Below, piece by piece: positions 16,384 to 26,789 of a stretch of DNA of 64,000 nt. The stretch's first letter is position 1; every line of letters begins with the position of its first letter. This stretch comes from Aequorivita iocasae (lineage in GTDB: Bacteria; Bacteroidota; Bacteroidia; Flavobacteriales; Flavobacteriaceae). The position numbers were made by a program, and so were the translations under genes. Below the pieces are notes generated by a model, which saw nothing but the letters and a program-made list of their open reading frames with translations, was not told where the DNA came from and made no database searches. The stretch is from contig NZ_CP068439.1 of NCBI RefSeq assembly GCF_016757735.1, positions 186,001-250,000 on the forward strand. Reading direction: 5' to 3'.

Positions 16384-19300
16384 TTACATATTTCGTCTGT
16401 ATTGCCCTCCTACCTCAAATAAAGCTTCCGTAATTTGCCCCAAGGAACAAACCTTTGTGGCTTCCATTAATTGTTCAAACATATTTTCATTATGTACTGC
16501 CGCAGCTTTTATTTTTTCAATAATATCTGTAGCGCTCTCGCCATACATTTCGTGAAGGTTTTTTAGGGTTTCAATCTGTACTTGTTTCTCTTCCTCTGTT
16601 GCGCGAATGACTTCTGCCGGCAGTACTGTTGGCGAGCCTTTGCTGCTTAAAAAGGTATTCACTCCAATTATTGGAAAATCTCCATTATGTTTTAGGGTTT
16701 CGTAATACAAACTCTCCTCTTGAATTTTACTCCGCTGATACATGGTTTCCATTGCGCCCAATACGCCACCACGTTCCGTAATACTGTCAAATTCTTTTAA
16801 AACAGCTTCTTCAACCAAATCTGTTAACTCTTCAATAATAAAAGAACCTTGTATTGGATTCTCGTTTTTAGCCAAGCCAAGTTCCTTATTTATGATAAGC
16901 TGAATCGCCATAGCTCGGCGAACGCTCTCTTCAGTAGGAGTAGTTATAGCTTCATCATACGCATTGGTGTGCAATGAGTTACAGTTATCATAAATAGCGT
17001 ACAAAGCCTGTAATGTAGTACGAATATCGTTGAAATCAATTTCCTGGGCGTGTAATGAGCGACCCGAAGTCTGTATGTGGTATTTCAACATTTGAGCACG
17101 TGGGTTGGCTCCATATTTTTCTTTTAAGGCCTTTGCCCAAATTTTTCTAGCAACCCGGCCAATAACAGCATATTCCGCATCAATTCCGTTGCTAAAGAAA
17201 AACGAAAGATTAGGTCCAAACTCATTGATATCCATGCCGCGGCTCAAATAATATTCCACGTAAGTGAACCCATTTGCAAGCGTAAAAGCTAATTGGGTGA
17301 TAGGGTTTGCGCCTGCTTCGGCAATGTGGTAGCCACTAATGGAAACTGAATAGAAATTTCGAACTTTTTTCTCAATAAAATATTCCTGCACATCGCCCAT
17401 CAAGCGCAGTGCGAATTCAGTAGAAAAAATACAAGTGTTCTGCGCTTGGTCTTCTTTTAAAATATCTGCCTGAACCGTTCCGCGTACCTGCTGTAAAGTC
17501 TCGTATTTAATTTTGTTATAAACTTCAGTGTCCAAAACTTGATCACCAGTTACGCCCAAAAGCATAAGGCCCAACCCATTATTACCTTCGGGAAACTGGC
17601 CGTGATATTTGGGGCGGTCAATATTTTTCTTCTTATAGATAGTTTCAATTTTCTTTTCAACTTCTTCTTGTAAACCATTTTCCACAATGTATTTTTCACA
17701 GTTTTGATCAATGGCAGCATTCATGAAAAAACCTAGCAACATTGGTGCGGGCCCGTTAATCGTCATACTTACCGAGGTCATTGGGTGGCTTAAATCAAAA
17801 CCGGAATAGAGCTTTTTAGCATCATCCAAACAGCAAATGGAAACACCTGCATTGCCTATCTTACCATAAATATCGGGCCGTAGGTCAGGGTCGTTTCCAT
17901 ATAATGTTACACTGTCAAACGCAGTGGAAAGTCTTTTGGCAGGCAAGCCCATACTTACATAGTGAAAACGCCTGTTGGTACGCTCCGGTCCACCTTCGCC
18001 CGCAAACATTCTGGCAGGGTCCTCCCCAGTTCTTTTAAAGGGATACAGCCCGGAAGTGTACGGAAATTCTCCAGGAACATTCTCTTGAAGCGTCCATTTC
18101 AAAATATCGCCCCAAGCTTGATATTTCGGCAAGGCTACTTTTGGAATCTGGGTATGTGAAAGGGATTCGGTATGGGTTTTTATATTTATTTCTTTATCAC
18201 GAACTTTAAAACTATAAATTGGATTTTTGTATTTGTTTACTTTTTCGTTCCAACGGGTTATAATTTCCCAGTTGTACGGATCTAGATTTAATTTTTCACG
18301 GTCAAATTCAGCAAGTAGCAATTTTACCAAGTCTCTATTTTTTTCTGAATTCAAAATAGATTTGGATATAATACCAGCTTTGTCCAATCCTGGTGTTTCT
18401 CCACAAATTGTTTCAATGGTTTTAAAAATCCCATAGAGCTTTTGGGCAACTTCAGACTGTTCCACAGCTTTTTTATCATAAGCTCTGTTGTTTTCTGAAA
18501 TTTCGGAAAGATAGCGTGTGCGTGAGGGCGGGATAACAAATACCTTTTCCTCCATTTCTTCGGAAACGTGGAAATCGCTTTTAAGATCGGATTCGGTTTT
18601 TTCTGCAATCTCCTGCATAACCGCCTTGTAAAGTTTGTTCATTCCCGGATCATTGAACTGTGAAGCAATTGTTCCATAAACGGGTAGTTCATCCTGCGGA
18701 GTTTCCCACAGTTGATGATTGCGAACGTATTGTTTTTTTACATCACGTAGGGCGTCAAGAGAGCCGCGTTTGTCAAATTTATTGATAGCAACTAAATCTG
18801 CAAAATCGAGCATATCAATTTTTTCAAGTTGCGTGGCTGCACCAAATTCAGGGGTCATAACATAGAGGGAAACATTGCTATGTTCCAGTATTTCGGTATC
18901 GCTTTGACCAATTCCGGAAGTTTCAAGAATAATAAGGTCATATTCAGCAGCTTTCAGGACTTCGATTGCTTCAGTCACATATTTTGAAAGTGCAAGGTTG
19001 CTTTGTCGGGTAGCCAAACTACGCATGTAAACCCGAGGCGAATTGATGGCATTCATTCGTATTCGATCTCCCAACAGTGCTCCGCCGGTTTTTCTTTTAG
19101 AAGGATCTACTGAAATAATCCCAATAGTCTTATTAGGAAAGTCAATTAAAAACCTTCGCACCAATTCATCAACAAGGGAAGATTTTCCCGCGCCCCCAGT
19201 CCCAGTAATACCCAGAACAGGGGTCTTGGCTTTTTTATTGTTAATATGGATTTTATCAAGTGTTTCTTTTGCTACATCTGGAAAGTTTTCAGCTGAAGAA

Positions 19301-19809
19301 ATGATTCTTGCAATAGCGCCGATTTCCTTTTCGGGCAATTTGTTTATTTCCCCATTTAATTTATCGCCTATGGGAAAATCGGATTGTTGAACTAAATCGT
19401 TAATCATTCCTTGAAGTCCCATTTCACGACCATCGTCTGGTGCATAAATTCGAGTTATACCATAATCCATCAATTCTTTTATCTCGGAAGGAAGAATAAC
19501 GCCGCCGCCGCCGCCAAAAATCTTTATATGTCCGGCACCCTTTTCTTGTAAAAGATCATACATATATTTAAAGTACTCGTTATGACCGCCTTGGTATGAA
19601 GTAAGCGCAATTGCATTAGCATCTTCCTGTATGGCAGTATTTACAACCTCTTTGACGCTTCTATCATGGCCCAGGTGAATTACCTCTACCCCTGTAGATT
19701 GTATTATACGACGCATAATATTGATAGCGGCATCGTGCCCATCGAACAGTGATGCAGCAGTAACAATTCGCACTTTATATTTTGGTTTATAGGGACTTAC
19801 CTGTTTCAT
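16384..19809 (-). CDS. icmF: Fused isobutyryl-CoA mutase (IcmF): B12 domain, GTPase chaperone, mutase
   Basis: This adenosylcobalamin enzyme interconverts isobutyryl-CoA and n-butyryl-CoA (or related acyl-CoAs). The domains in order are a B12-binding domain (about 10-145, with DGHDAA as the lower-ligand His motif), a MeaB-like GTPase chaperone (P-loop in [12 protein letters not shown], 200-211) and the TIM-barrel mutase (about 560-1141). In methylmalonyl-CoA mutase an Arg in the ILKE...RNT segment binds the substrate carboxylate. Here the matching position appears to be Gln790 (DQAQNT), as in isobutyryl-type mutases. At 1141 residues it fits the fused family. It is a single-gene unit, so the metabolic partner genes lie elsewhere. 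Confidence 0.93.
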   Translation of the reverse strand: MKQVSPYKPKYKVRIVTAASLFDGHDAAINIMRRIIQSTGVEVIHLGHDRSVKEVVNTAIQEDANAIALTSYQGGHNEYFKYMYDLLQEKGAGHIKIFGGGGGVILPSEIKELMDYGITRIYAPDDGREMGLQGMINDLVQQSDFPIGDKLNGEINKLPEKEIGAIARIISSAENFPDVAKETLDKIHINNKKAKTPVLGITGTGGAGKSSLVDELVRRFLIDFPNKTIGIISVDPSKRKTGGALLGDRIRMNAINSPRVYMRSLATRQSNLALSKYVTEAIEVLKAAEYDLIILETSGIGQSDTEILEHSNVSLYVMTPEFGAATQLEKIDMLDFADLVAINKFDKRGSLDALRDVKKQYVRNHQLWETPQDELPVYGTIASQFNDPGMNKLYKAVMQEIAEKTESDLKSDFHVSEEMEEKVFVIPPSRTRYLSEISENNRAYDKKAVEQSEVAQKLYGIFKTIETICGETPGLDKAGIISKSILNSEKNRDLVKLLLAEFDREKLNLDPYNWEIITRWNEKVNKYKNPIYSFKVRDKEINIKTHTESLSHTQIPKVALPKYQAWGDILKWTLQENVPGEFPYTSGLYPFKRTGEDPARMFAGEGGPERTNRRFHYVSMGLPAKRLSTAFDSVTLYGNDPDLRPDIYGKIGNAGVSICCLDDAKKLYSGFDLSHPMTSVSMTINGPAPMLLGFFMNAAIDQNCEKYIVENGLQEEVEKKIETIYKKKNIDRPKYHGQFPEGNNGLGLMLLGVTGDQVLDTEVYNKIKYETLQQVRGTVQADILKEDQAQNTCIFSTEFALRLMGDVQEYFIEKKVRNFYSVSISGYHIAEAGANPITQLAFTLANGFTYVEYYLSRGMDINEFGPNLSFFFSNGIDAEYAVIGRVARKIWAKALKEKYGANPRAQMLKYHIQTSGRSLHAQEIDFNDIRTTLQALYAIYDNCNSLHTNAYDEAITTPTEESVRRAMAIQLIINKELGLAKNENPIQGSFIIEELTDLVEEAVLKEFDSITERGGVLGAMETMYQRSKIQEESLYYETLKHNGDFPIIGVNTFLSSKGSPTVLPAEVIRATEEEKQVQIETLKNLHEMYGESATDIIEKIKAAAVHNENMFEQLMEATKVCSLGQITEALFEVGGQYRRNM

Positions 19810-19972
19810 GATTTTTTATTTAGTAAAATAAGAGTTGCAAATTTAGTTAAAACCTAACGAACATAATACTTAAGACTTACTTGATACGATAAAATTTTAC
19901 TAAAAAAGTTGCATTATTTCAATTATTTTGTATCTTGCAGCATCAATATTAAACAATTAAAAATTTAACATT

Positions 19973-20878
19973 ATGAAAAAAATTTACTTATTGGCTCTTG
20001 CTATAGGAGCTTTTACACTTAGTGCGAATGCACAAATAATTGAAGATGACATCGAGAGCTATAGCTTAGGCCCTCTCTTTGAAGATCATTGGTCTAGCTG
20101 GTCTGGAGCTCCAGGTCCTGATAACGCTGTAGTAACTGATGCGTTTGCACAATCTGGAAGTCAATCAGTTTTTATCGGTGGTGATGGTGTTCAAGATGCA
20201 CTTTTACTATTAGGAAATCAAACAATTGGTACATATGAATTAACATTCTTTATGTACATTCCTACTGACAAGACTGGCTACATTAACTTCCAAGGTGCTA
20301 CAGAAAATGGTGGTGCAGGAGCAGGTGGAAATGGTGTTTTCAACTCAGGAAACATTACTTTTAACCTTGATGGTATGAATCCAGGTATCGTAGAAGATAT
20401 AGATGCTGACGGAACAGTTTACAATACCTATTCTTATCCACAAAATTTCTGGTTTGAGGTTAAGTTCTTATTTGACTTAAGCGCTCTTACTTATACACTT
20501 TCTATTGATGGTGTAGATGGTGCGCCAGTTGCTTTTGGTGCTGACGCTACTGTAGGAGGAATTGATTTCTTCTCAATTGATGCAAACAACGAATATTATG
20601 TAGATGATGTACTTTTCGTGGATGCAGCTGCTGGAGTTGATGACTTTTCTGCTAGCAAATTCTCCGTATATCCTAACCCAGTTCAAGATGTATTGAACAT
20701 TAAATCAGCTTCTTCAGTTGATAATGTGGTTGTGTATGACATCTTAGGCAAAGTTGTTCTTCAAGAGAATCCAGGAAAAATTTCACCTGCAATCAATATG
20801 AGCAATCTTCCATCAGGAGCATATATGGTTCAAGTAACTATTGACAATGCTACTAAAACTGTTAAAGTTATTAAATAA
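19973..20878 (+). CDS. T9SS type A sorting domain secreted protein
   Basis: This protein is secreted through the type IX system and has no recognised enzymatic domain. A signal peptide (about 1-20, ending SANAQ) is followed by a region (about 22-215) resembling a concanavalin/LamG-like beta sandwich (IEDDIESYSLGP, YELTFFMYIP, FWFEVKFLFDL, YYVDDVLF). The C-terminal sorting domain (about 228-301) has the hallmark FSVYPNPVQDVLNI, VYDILGKVV and LPSGAYMVQV motifs. The GC-richer, even codon use suggests good expression. It stands alone with a terminator after it; the binding target is unknown. Confidence 0.9.
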   Translation: MKKIYLLALAIGAFTLSANAQIIEDDIESYSLGPLFEDHWSSWSGAPGPDNAVVTDAFAQSGSQSVFIGGDGVQDALLLLGNQTIGTYELTFFMYIPTDKTGYINFQGATENGGAGAGGNGVFNSGNITFNLDGMNPGIVEDIDADGTVYNTYSYPQNFWFEVKFLFDLSALTYTLSIDGVDGAPVAFGADATVGGIDFFSIDANNEYYVDDVLFVDAAAGVDDFSASKFSVYPNPVQDVLNIKSASSVDNVVVYDILGKVVLQENPGKISPAINMSNLPSGAYMVQVTIDNATKTVKVIK

Positions 20879-20900
20879 GACAAATTAAAGTCTTTTTTAA

Positions 20901-20932
20901 AAAAAAGCTCTTCAATATTGAAGGGCTTTTTT
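20901..20932 (+). terminator. Terminator after the T9SS protein gene
   Basis: A stem AGCTCTTCAA (20906-20915) pairs with TTGAAGGGCT (20918-20927) with one G-T pair, and is followed by a T-run. Confidence 0.8.
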
Positions 20933-20964
20933 ATTTTTGAGGAATAACAAAAAATTAAAAACCG

Positions 20965-21678
20965 ATGTGGGCTAAAAAAATATTCCTGTGCTGCGCAATT
21001 CTTACCTTCTTTTCCTGCGCAGAATTACAGCAAGTGGTCAATACGCTTCCCAATCAAACAGGGAGTGATATGAACCCTACAATGATTGCAAATGGACTAA
21101 GACAAGCATTGGATCTTGGAATAGACAAACAAGTAACCAAGCTTACCAAAAAAGATGGGTTTTATAAAAATCCACTGGTAAAAATATTGTTGCCGCCAGA
21201 ATTACAAAAAGTAGATCAGGGCTTAAGAGACATAGGACTAGGAAGTTTAGCAGACGAAGGTATAAAAGCTTTAAACAGAGCTGCTGAAGATGCCGTCAAA
21301 GAAGCCACTCCCATATTTGTATCTGCTGTAAAAGAAATAACTTTTGTAGATGCAAAAAATATTTTGTTGGGCCCCGATAATGCAGCTACCCATTATTTGG
21401 AACAACGCACAAGCACAGCTCTTTACTCTAAGTTTGAGCCAGTGATAAAAAATTCTTTTTCAAGAGTAGGTGCAGATCAAATCTGGACAAGCATAATTAC
21501 CAAATACAATTCCATTCCATTTGTAACTAAGGCAAATCCAAATCTTACAGATTATGTTACAACTGAAGCGCTACAAGGCGTTTATAAAATGATAAGCGTT
21601 GAGGAAAAGGATATTCGAAATAATATTTCAGCAAGAACCACCGCACTTCTTCGCCAAGTATTTGCTTTACAGGATTAA
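20965..21678 (+). CDS. DUF4197 domain lipoprotein
   Basis: This lipoprotein of the DUF4197 family has no established function. A signal peptide with lipobox LTFFSC ends at residue 18. The rest is almost entirely helical and matches the family: GLRQALDLGIDKQVTKL, DGFYKNPLVKILLPPELQKV, FVDAKNILLGPDNAATHYLEQRT and the C-terminal GVYKMISVEEKDIRNN. The length of 237 is typical. It lies 32 bases after the terminator of the T9SS gene, so it needs its own promoter, which I could not place. Confidence 0.9.
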   Translation: MWAKKIFLCCAILTFFSCAELQQVVNTLPNQTGSDMNPTMIANGLRQALDLGIDKQVTKLTKKDGFYKNPLVKILLPPELQKVDQGLRDIGLGSLADEGIKALNRAAEDAVKEATPIFVSAVKEITFVDAKNILLGPDNAATHYLEQRTSTALYSKFEPVIKNSFSRVGADQIWTSIITKYNSIPFVTKANPNLTDYVTTEALQGVYKMISVEEKDIRNNISARTTALLRQVFALQD

Positions 21679-21772
21679 CGAAAGACTAATTCTATTTATG
21701 ATACCATTAACCTCTTATTAATAGTATGTTACCAATACCGAAGTTATCTTTGTACTGTTAAATTATAGAGAT

Positions 21773-21955
21773 ATGAATAATTGGTTTAAGAAAAAATCAA
21801 GAATTGAAATTCTGAAAGAAAAATATAGGGTTTTAATGAAACGATCTTTTGAATTAGCGCCAAATGATCCTGAGAAAAGTGCCAAAGCACACCAACAAGC
21901 CGACAAAATTTTTCAAGAAATTAACTACCTATCCTTGAAACAAGCGGACAAATAA
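21773..21955 (+). CDS. Lacal_2735 family small protein
   Basis: This 60-residue protein begins MNNWFKKKS, followed by a charged helical stretch, IEILKEKYRVLMKRSFEL, and SAKAHQQADKIFQEINYL. It matches, as I recall it, the Lacal_2735 family of small flavobacterial proteins of unknown function. There is no signal peptide or TM segment; two helices forming a hairpin are likely. It ends 7 bases from the convergent metal-receptor gene. Confidence 0.75.
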   Translation: MNNWFKKKSRIEILKEKYRVLMKRSFELAPNDPEKSAKAHQQADKIFQEINYLSLKQADK

Positions 21956-21962
21956 TAATTCT

Positions 21963-22739
21963 TCAGCGAAGCGTTTTAAAATAATCAAAAGCGTACATTA
22001 AACGAGAGCCATACCAGCTAAAAAACTCCCCATCCACTAATTTTACTTCCGTTTCAAATTCCGCTGCAAGAGCTATAACATCTCCCTTATTAAAAGGATA
22101 AGGTTCTGTAGAAAGTAAAATCAAATCAGCCTTCAAAAAATCTTCTGGCTTCACCTTTGGATACCGGCTTGAAACTTCAGTGCAAATATTTTCAAAATTA
22201 TTTTCAGTTAAAAGACAATCAATGAAAGTCCTCCTGCCCGCAGCCATATAGGGTTTTTTCCAAATTAAATACAGCACTTTCTTTGGCGGAAAATCTTTTA
22301 TATACTCCTTAAAGTTTTCCCATTTGGACTTAATATTTGATACAATTTCCAAAGCTTTCTCAGCAACTTCAAAAACCTTCCCCAACTGGAATATCATCTG
22401 GATACTTTCCGAAATCGTAGCAATATCACTCACCCACACAGGCGCAATACTTTCTAGCTGAAGAACCATTTCCTCAGTATTCTCTTCTTTATTGCAAATG
22501 ATAATATCTGGCTTAAGTGATTTTATTTTTTCGAAATTAACCTGCTTGGTCCCTCCAACAATCACTTTCTCTTCTCGCAAATCATTGGGATGGACACAGA
22601 ATTTGGTAATTCCGATAATGTTTTTCTGCAAACCAAGGTCAACCAACAATTCGGTTTGTGAAGGCACCAAAGAAACAATTCGGGTAGGAGTTTTGGTAAA
22701 GGTTACAGTTCTATTTAATTGATCAACGAACTCCATCAA
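21963..22739 (-). CDS. Helical-backbone metal receptor (BtuF-like) without signal peptide
   Basis: This protein has the fold of cobalamin/iron-siderophore binding proteins (class III substrate-binding proteins). [18 protein letters not shown] (about 20-37), [14 protein letters not shown] and the long backbone helix (about 125-140) mark the family. Exporting members have a signal peptide, but here the product starts [14 protein letters not shown] with none, so it should stay in the cytoplasm. The start overlaps the end of pyrF by 17 bases, implying one transcript prfA-pyrF-this gene. The 258-residue length equals a mature binding protein. A cytoplasmic ligand-handling role is inferred; the ligand is unknown. 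Confidence 0.85.
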   Translation of the reverse strand: MMEFVDQLNRTVTFTKTPTRIVSLVPSQTELLVDLGLQKNIIGITKFCVHPNDLREEKVIVGGTKQVNFEKIKSLKPDIIICNKEENTEEMVLQLESIAPVWVSDIATISESIQMIFQLGKVFEVAEKALEIVSNIKSKWENFKEYIKDFPPKKVLYLIWKKPYMAAGRRTFIDCLLTENNFENICTEVSSRYPKVKPEDFLKADLILLSTEPYPFNKGDVIALAAEFETEVKLVDGEFFSWYGSRLMYAFDYFKTLR

Positions 22740-23544
22740 GTATGGCTTTCATTTCGAGCTGGATATTCTTTGCTTCAACAGCGGCAGCTTCTGCAAAATC
22801 AGTATTATTTGAAGCATAAATAATACCACGGGAAGAATTTACAAGCAACCCAACATTATCCGTCAATCCATATTTGCAGACTTCCTTCAAGTTTCCTCCC
22901 TGTGCCCCAATTCCTGGCACCAATATAAAACTGTTTGGTATGATTTTACGAATCTCAGCAAAGTATTCAGCCTTCGTCGCACCTACTACATACATCAAGT
23001 TTTCACTATTGCTCCATTCTTTTGAAGTTTTTAAGACCAATTTATACAATTCTTCCTCACCCGTTAGTTTAGTTTGAAAGTCGAAAGCCCCTCCATTGGA
23101 AGTCAATGCAAGCAAAATGGTGTGCTTATTTTCAAAAGCAAGAAAAGGCTCTATGGAATCCTTTCCCATATAGGGAGCAACGGTAACCGAATCAAAACCC
23201 AGATCCTTAAAAAAAGCTTTTGCATAGCGTGAGGAAGTATTGCCAATATCGCCGCGCTTAGCATCGGCGATAGTAAAAATCTGGGGATAATTTTCGTTTA
23301 AATATTTTATCGTCTTTTCCAAGGACTTCCAGCCCTTCAAACCATAAGCTTCATAAAAAGCAGTATTTGGCTTATAGGCCACGGCATATGGATGGGTGGC
23401 ATCAATAATGGCTTTATTGAATGAAAATATAGGGTCTTCTTCCTTTAGAAGAAATTCGGGAATTTTATCTAAATCAACATCAAGCCCAACACAAAGAAAG
23501 GATTGCTTCTTTCTAATTTCTGAAATCAAATTTTCTGTAGTCAT
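22723..23544 (-). CDS. pyrF: Orotidine 5'-phosphate decarboxylase, type 2
   Basis: PyrF carries out the last step of UMP synthesis, decarboxylating OMP. The catalytic Asp-Lys-Asp signature is seen in [14 protein letters not shown] (about 91-104). The [15 protein letters not shown]-terminus and [10 protein letters not shown] phosphate-binding segment are those of the longer type 2 (mycobacterial-like) subfamily, as is the 273-residue length. It lies 27 bases after the prfA stop and overlaps the next gene, so it is part of a prfA-pyrF-receptor transcript. pyrE is elsewhere in this window (54.6 kb). Confidence 0.95.
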   Translation of the reverse strand: MTTENLISEIRKKQSFLCVGLDVDLDKIPEFLLKEEDPIFSFNKAIIDATHPYAVAYKPNTAFYEAYGLKGWKSLEKTIKYLNENYPQIFTIADAKRGDIGNTSSRYAKAFFKDLGFDSVTVAPYMGKDSIEPFLAFENKHTILLALTSNGGAFDFQTKLTGEEELYKLVLKTSKEWSNSENLMYVVGATKAEYFAEIRKIIPNSFILVPGIGAQGGNLKEVCKYGLTDNVGLLVNSSRGIIYASNNTDFAEAAAVEAKNIQLEMKAILDGVR

Positions 23545-23571
23545 TACTTTTTATTTCAGAAGGTTATATAA

Positions 23572-24648
23572 TTAAAAAGTTTCGCCAGTTTCCTTCAATT
23601 TCTCTGTATTACTCACCAATTGAAGTTCGTCAATTATTTCCTGAACGTCACCGTTCATTATATTTCCAAGATTGTATAAGGTAAGGTTGATACGATGGTC
23701 TGTAACCCGCCCCTGTGGATAGTTATAGGTTCTAATTTTTGCACTTCTGTCACCACTTGTAACCATCGAGCCACGCTTTAGGGCATCTTCCGCCTGCTTT
23801 TTGGCTAGTTCAAGGTCGTATAAACGTGAACGCAAAACCCTAAAGGCCTTCTCTTTGTTTTTGTGTTGCGATTTCTGGTCTTGGCACTGAGCCACAATGC
23901 CCGTGGGAACGTGCGTCAGCCTTACAGCAGAATAGGTTGTATTCACCGACTGTCCTCCAGGGCCCGAAGAACAAAAGAAATCTACACGAACATCCTTGGG
24001 GTTTATTTCAATATCAAATTCCTCAGCTTCCGGAAAAACCATTACCGTGGCGGCGCTTGTGTGCACACGCCCTTGGGTTTCGGTCTGTGGTACCCGCTGC
24101 ACGCGGTGAACGCCAGCTTCAAATTTAAGAGTTCCGTAAACATCCTCTCCTTCTATTTCAAATTGAACTTCTTTGAAACCGCCACTGGTTCCTTCGTTAA
24201 AATCTATCACGTTTGTCTTCCAGCCTTTTCCCTCGCAATATTTGGTGTACATTCTGAAAAGATCGCCCGCAAAAATACTTGCCTCGTCTCCACCCGTTCC
24301 GGCTCTTATCTCCATTACTGCATTTTTGGCGTCTTCGGGGTCTTTTGGCACTAAAAGAAACTTGATCTCTTCTTCCAGCTTTGGTAAACGCGTTTTTGCT
24401 TCTTCCAGTTGTAGCTTCGCCATATCAACCATTTCGGCATCGCTTCCATCGGCTATAATTTCTTCGGCTTCGTTTATGTTGTCGGTAAGTTCTAAAAATT
24501 CTGCGCGTTTGTCCATCAAAATTCGGAGATCCTTATATTCTTTGTTCAACTGAATGTACCGCTTTTGGTCGCTGATTACATCGGGTTGTATTATGAGGTC
24601 GCTCACCTCGTCAAAACGTTGTTTTATTATTTGAAGCCTATCTAACAT
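23572..24648 (-). CDS. prfA: Peptide chain release factor 1
   Basis: RF1 reads UAA and UAG stop codons and triggers peptide release. The catalytic GGQ is in GPGGQSVNT (about residues 229-237), and the stop-codon-reading PxT motif appears as PQT in [15 protein letters not shown]. The N-terminal helical domain and C-terminal helix are complete at 358 residues. I start at the ATG 24648 ([12 protein letters not shown]), the form usual in the family. An ATG two codons upstream (24654) is equally possible from the DNA. It is the first gene of the transcript with pyrF. Confidence 0.95.
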   Translation of the reverse strand: MLDRLQIIKQRFDEVSDLIIQPDVISDQKRYIQLNKEYKDLRILMDKRAEFLELTDNINEAEEIIADGSDAEMVDMAKLQLEEAKTRLPKLEEEIKFLLVPKDPEDAKNAVMEIRAGTGGDEASIFAGDLFRMYTKYCEGKGWKTNVIDFNEGTSGGFKEVQFEIEGEDVYGTLKFEAGVHRVQRVPQTETQGRVHTSAATVMVFPEAEEFDIEINPKDVRVDFFCSSGPGGQSVNTTYSAVRLTHVPTGIVAQCQDQKSQHKNKEKAFRVLRSRLYDLELAKKQAEDALKRGSMVTSGDRSAKIRTYNYPQGRVTDHRINLTLYNLGNIMNGDVQEIIDELQLVSNTEKLKETGETF

Positions 24649-24748
24649 ATACATTTTATAATGGCTGCAAATTTACAATTTTTTAGGGGAATGAAAACCA
24701 TTGCCGGAGGTTTCAATATTGAAAAAAGTTTTAAGAATTACCCGCGTT

Positions 24749-25462
24749 TCACACCTTTCTCCATTTTAAATCTAAATAAGAAAAGTGTACCAGCGTATAG
24801 AGGCTACCTACAAATGAAATTCGTGCCAGATAAACAAAAATATAGCTATGCCCCAAATCATAGTATGCTATACCCCGAAATATTTCGGCAAAAATGATCA
24901 AAAAAACCAAAAGTGTAAAGCTCATGGAAAGCGTAGAATTGAAAAAATGATTGTAAAAAAGTGCCATAAAAGCCAATAAAATCCCACATGAGGCACTTAG
25001 AATCATAAAGAGGTATTGTATATGGTTTAAGGTCATATCCTTCATCAATTCAATCAAGTTAATGAACAGATAGCCATTCACCAGAACCATAAATACAAAA
25101 AGAAGGGTGAACTTTTTTGTTAAATTTTTTAAATTGATCTTAGGCACAATGTAACAAAGCAGCATTAAAAATGCCAAAAAATTTAATATCATAGAAATAC
25201 TGGCCATCGTACTTTTTTCATACCAAACGGTTGCAATGCTGGATGCCCCATAAAAGAAAAGAAAACCCAGCAACCACTTTTGGATATTTCTTCCGTGGGC
25301 TATCAGTAAATAAGCCAATGCTGTGTAGCAAATAATTCCGCGCAGCAACCGGAATAAAAAATAATTATGCAAGGTGTGAATAAGAATACTTACGGCAATA
25401 AAAATAATTGCCAAAATCCCCAATCCAATTTTATGATTTTTAAAGAAAATTCTCTCTGGCAT
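24749..25462 (-). CDS. Polytopic membrane protein of unknown function
   Basis: The 237-residue product is almost all hydrophobic, with about seven or eight membrane helices (first at about 12-30, last at about 200-225) and short loops. A charged segment, KINLKNLTKKF (about 108-118), is probably cytoplasmic. The overall look resembles YhhN/lysoplasmalogenase-type proteins but no diagnostic motif is visible, so I leave the name open. It lies 67 bases downstream of purM on the same strand and may be transcribed with it. Confidence 0.75.
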   Translation of the reverse strand: MPERIFFKNHKIGLGILAIIFIAVSILIHTLHNYFLFRLLRGIICYTALAYLLIAHGRNIQKWLLGFLFFYGASSIATVWYEKSTMASISMILNFLAFLMLLCYIVPKINLKNLTKKFTLLFVFMVLVNGYLFINLIELMKDMTLNHIQYLFMILSASCGILLAFMALFYNHFFNSTLSMSFTLLVFLIIFAEIFRGIAYYDLGHSYIFVYLARISFVGSLYTLVHFSYLDLKWRKV

Positions 25463-25528
25463 TTATTAAGAATAATGGAAACCTTACTGCAATCAACTCA
25501 AAATCAGTTGCGAATATAGCGGAAAATA

Positions 25529-26707
25529 TCAATATAAAAATTCGCCCATTGCAGATTTAATAGTAAGCTTCTTAGACGCAGCAGCTTCCACCCTACCCAC
25601 AATCTGTGCTTTTACATTAAACGATTCAGAAATTTGTATAATAGATGCCGCGATGTCCTCAGAAACGTAAAGTTCCATTCTATGACCCATATTGAATACT
25701 TGGTACATCTCTTTCCAATCAGTACCACTTTCAGCCTGAATAAGTTTAAACAGCGGGGGAATTTCAAACAGATTATCCTTTATTATATGAAGGTTTTCCA
25801 CAAAGTGAAGAATCTTAGTTTGTGCCCCGCCACTGCAATGCACCATTCCGTGAATTTCCTTATTGTTGAATTTTGATAAAATTTCTTTTATTATAGGGGC
25901 ATAGGTTCGAGTTGGCGAAAGAACTAGTTTTCCAGCATTTAATGGGCTTTCAGGAACAGAATCATTCAATTTTTTCGAACCTGAATAAACAAGCTCACTA
26001 GGCACTGATGAATCATAAGTTTCTGGATATTTTTTTGCCAAGTAACTTGCAAAAACATCGTGTCTCGCGGAAGTCAACCCATTGCTCCCCATACCGCCAT
26101 TATATTCCTTTTCATAAGATGCTTGGCCAAAAGAAGCCAGACCAACAATAACATCGCCGGGTTTAATATTGGCATTGTCTACTACAGCACTGCGCTTCAT
26201 ACGTGCTGTAACTGTGGAATCTACAATTATAGTACGAACCAAATCACCCAAATCTGCCGTCTCCCCTCCCGTTGAATGGATGGTTACGCCGTATTGTTTC
26301 ATTTCAGAAATCAATTCTTCGGTACCATTTATAATTGCTGAAATGACTTCACCGGGAATCAAGTTTTTATTTCTACCAATAGTTGAAGAGAGCATAATAT
26401 TATCTACGGCGCCTACACAAAGTAGGTCGTCAATGTTCATTATAAGTGCATCCTGCGCAATTCCTTTCCAAACTGATAGATCGCCAGTTTCTTTCCAATA
26501 CGCATAAGCAAGTGATGATTTTGTACCTGCGCCATCGGCGTGCATGATCAGGCAATAATCTGCATCGCCAGTTAAATAATCGGGAACAATCTTGCAGAAA
26601 GCCTTTGGATAAAGGCCTTTATCCACGTTCTTTATGGCTTTGTGGACATCTTCCTTTCCTGCCGAAACACCTCGTTGTGCGTAACGTTTTGAAATCTCTT
26701 TACTCAT
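25529..26707 (-). CDS. purM: Phosphoribosylformylglycinamidine cyclo-ligase (AIR synthase)
   Basis: PurM carries out the ATP-dependent ring closure of FGAM to AIR in purine synthesis. Family features are KRYAQRGVSAGKEDV at the N-terminus, IMHADGAGTKSSLAY, the STGGETADLGDLVRT motif and the C-terminal FNMGHRMELYV. At 392 residues it is longer than the E. coli enzyme (about 345), as I recall for Bacteroidota versions. It has its own transcript start after the terminator at 26743-26766. No other purine genes are nearby except apt at 38 kb. Confidence 0.94.
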   Translation of the reverse strand: MSKEISKRYAQRGVSAGKEDVHKAIKNVDKGLYPKAFCKIVPDYLTGDADYCLIMHADGAGTKSSLAYAYWKETGDLSVWKGIAQDALIMNIDDLLCVGAVDNIMLSSTIGRNKNLIPGEVISAIINGTEELISEMKQYGVTIHSTGGETADLGDLVRTIIVDSTVTARMKRSAVVDNANIKPGDVIVGLASFGQASYEKEYNGGMGSNGLTSARHDVFASYLAKKYPETYDSSVPSELVYSGSKKLNDSVPESPLNAGKLVLSPTRTYAPIIKEILSKFNNKEIHGMVHCSGGAQTKILHFVENLHIIKDNLFEIPPLFKLIQAESGTDWKEMYQVFNMGHRMELYVSEDIAASIIQISESFNVKAQIVGRVEAAASKKLTIKSAMGEFLY

Positions 26708-26735
26708 TGGGTCTAGTTAAGTTGCAAAAGTACGG

Positions 26736-26766
26736 ATTAAAAAAAAGCCCACAAAGGTGGGCTTTT
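26736..26766 (-). terminator. Terminator of the curli operon
   Basis: A perfect 10-bp stem, AAAAGCCCAC (26743-26752) and GTGGGCTTTT (26757-26766), has a 4-base loop. On the minus strand it is followed by a long T-run. It closes the transcript ending with the lipoprotein gene at 26790. Confidence 0.9.
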
Positions 26767-26789
26767 AAGGTTTTCGATTATTTATAGGT

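Noticed and set aside
23863-24354. 163-residue plus-strand ORF opposite prfA
   Set aside because: Antisense of the highly conserved release factor gene; no coding features of its own.
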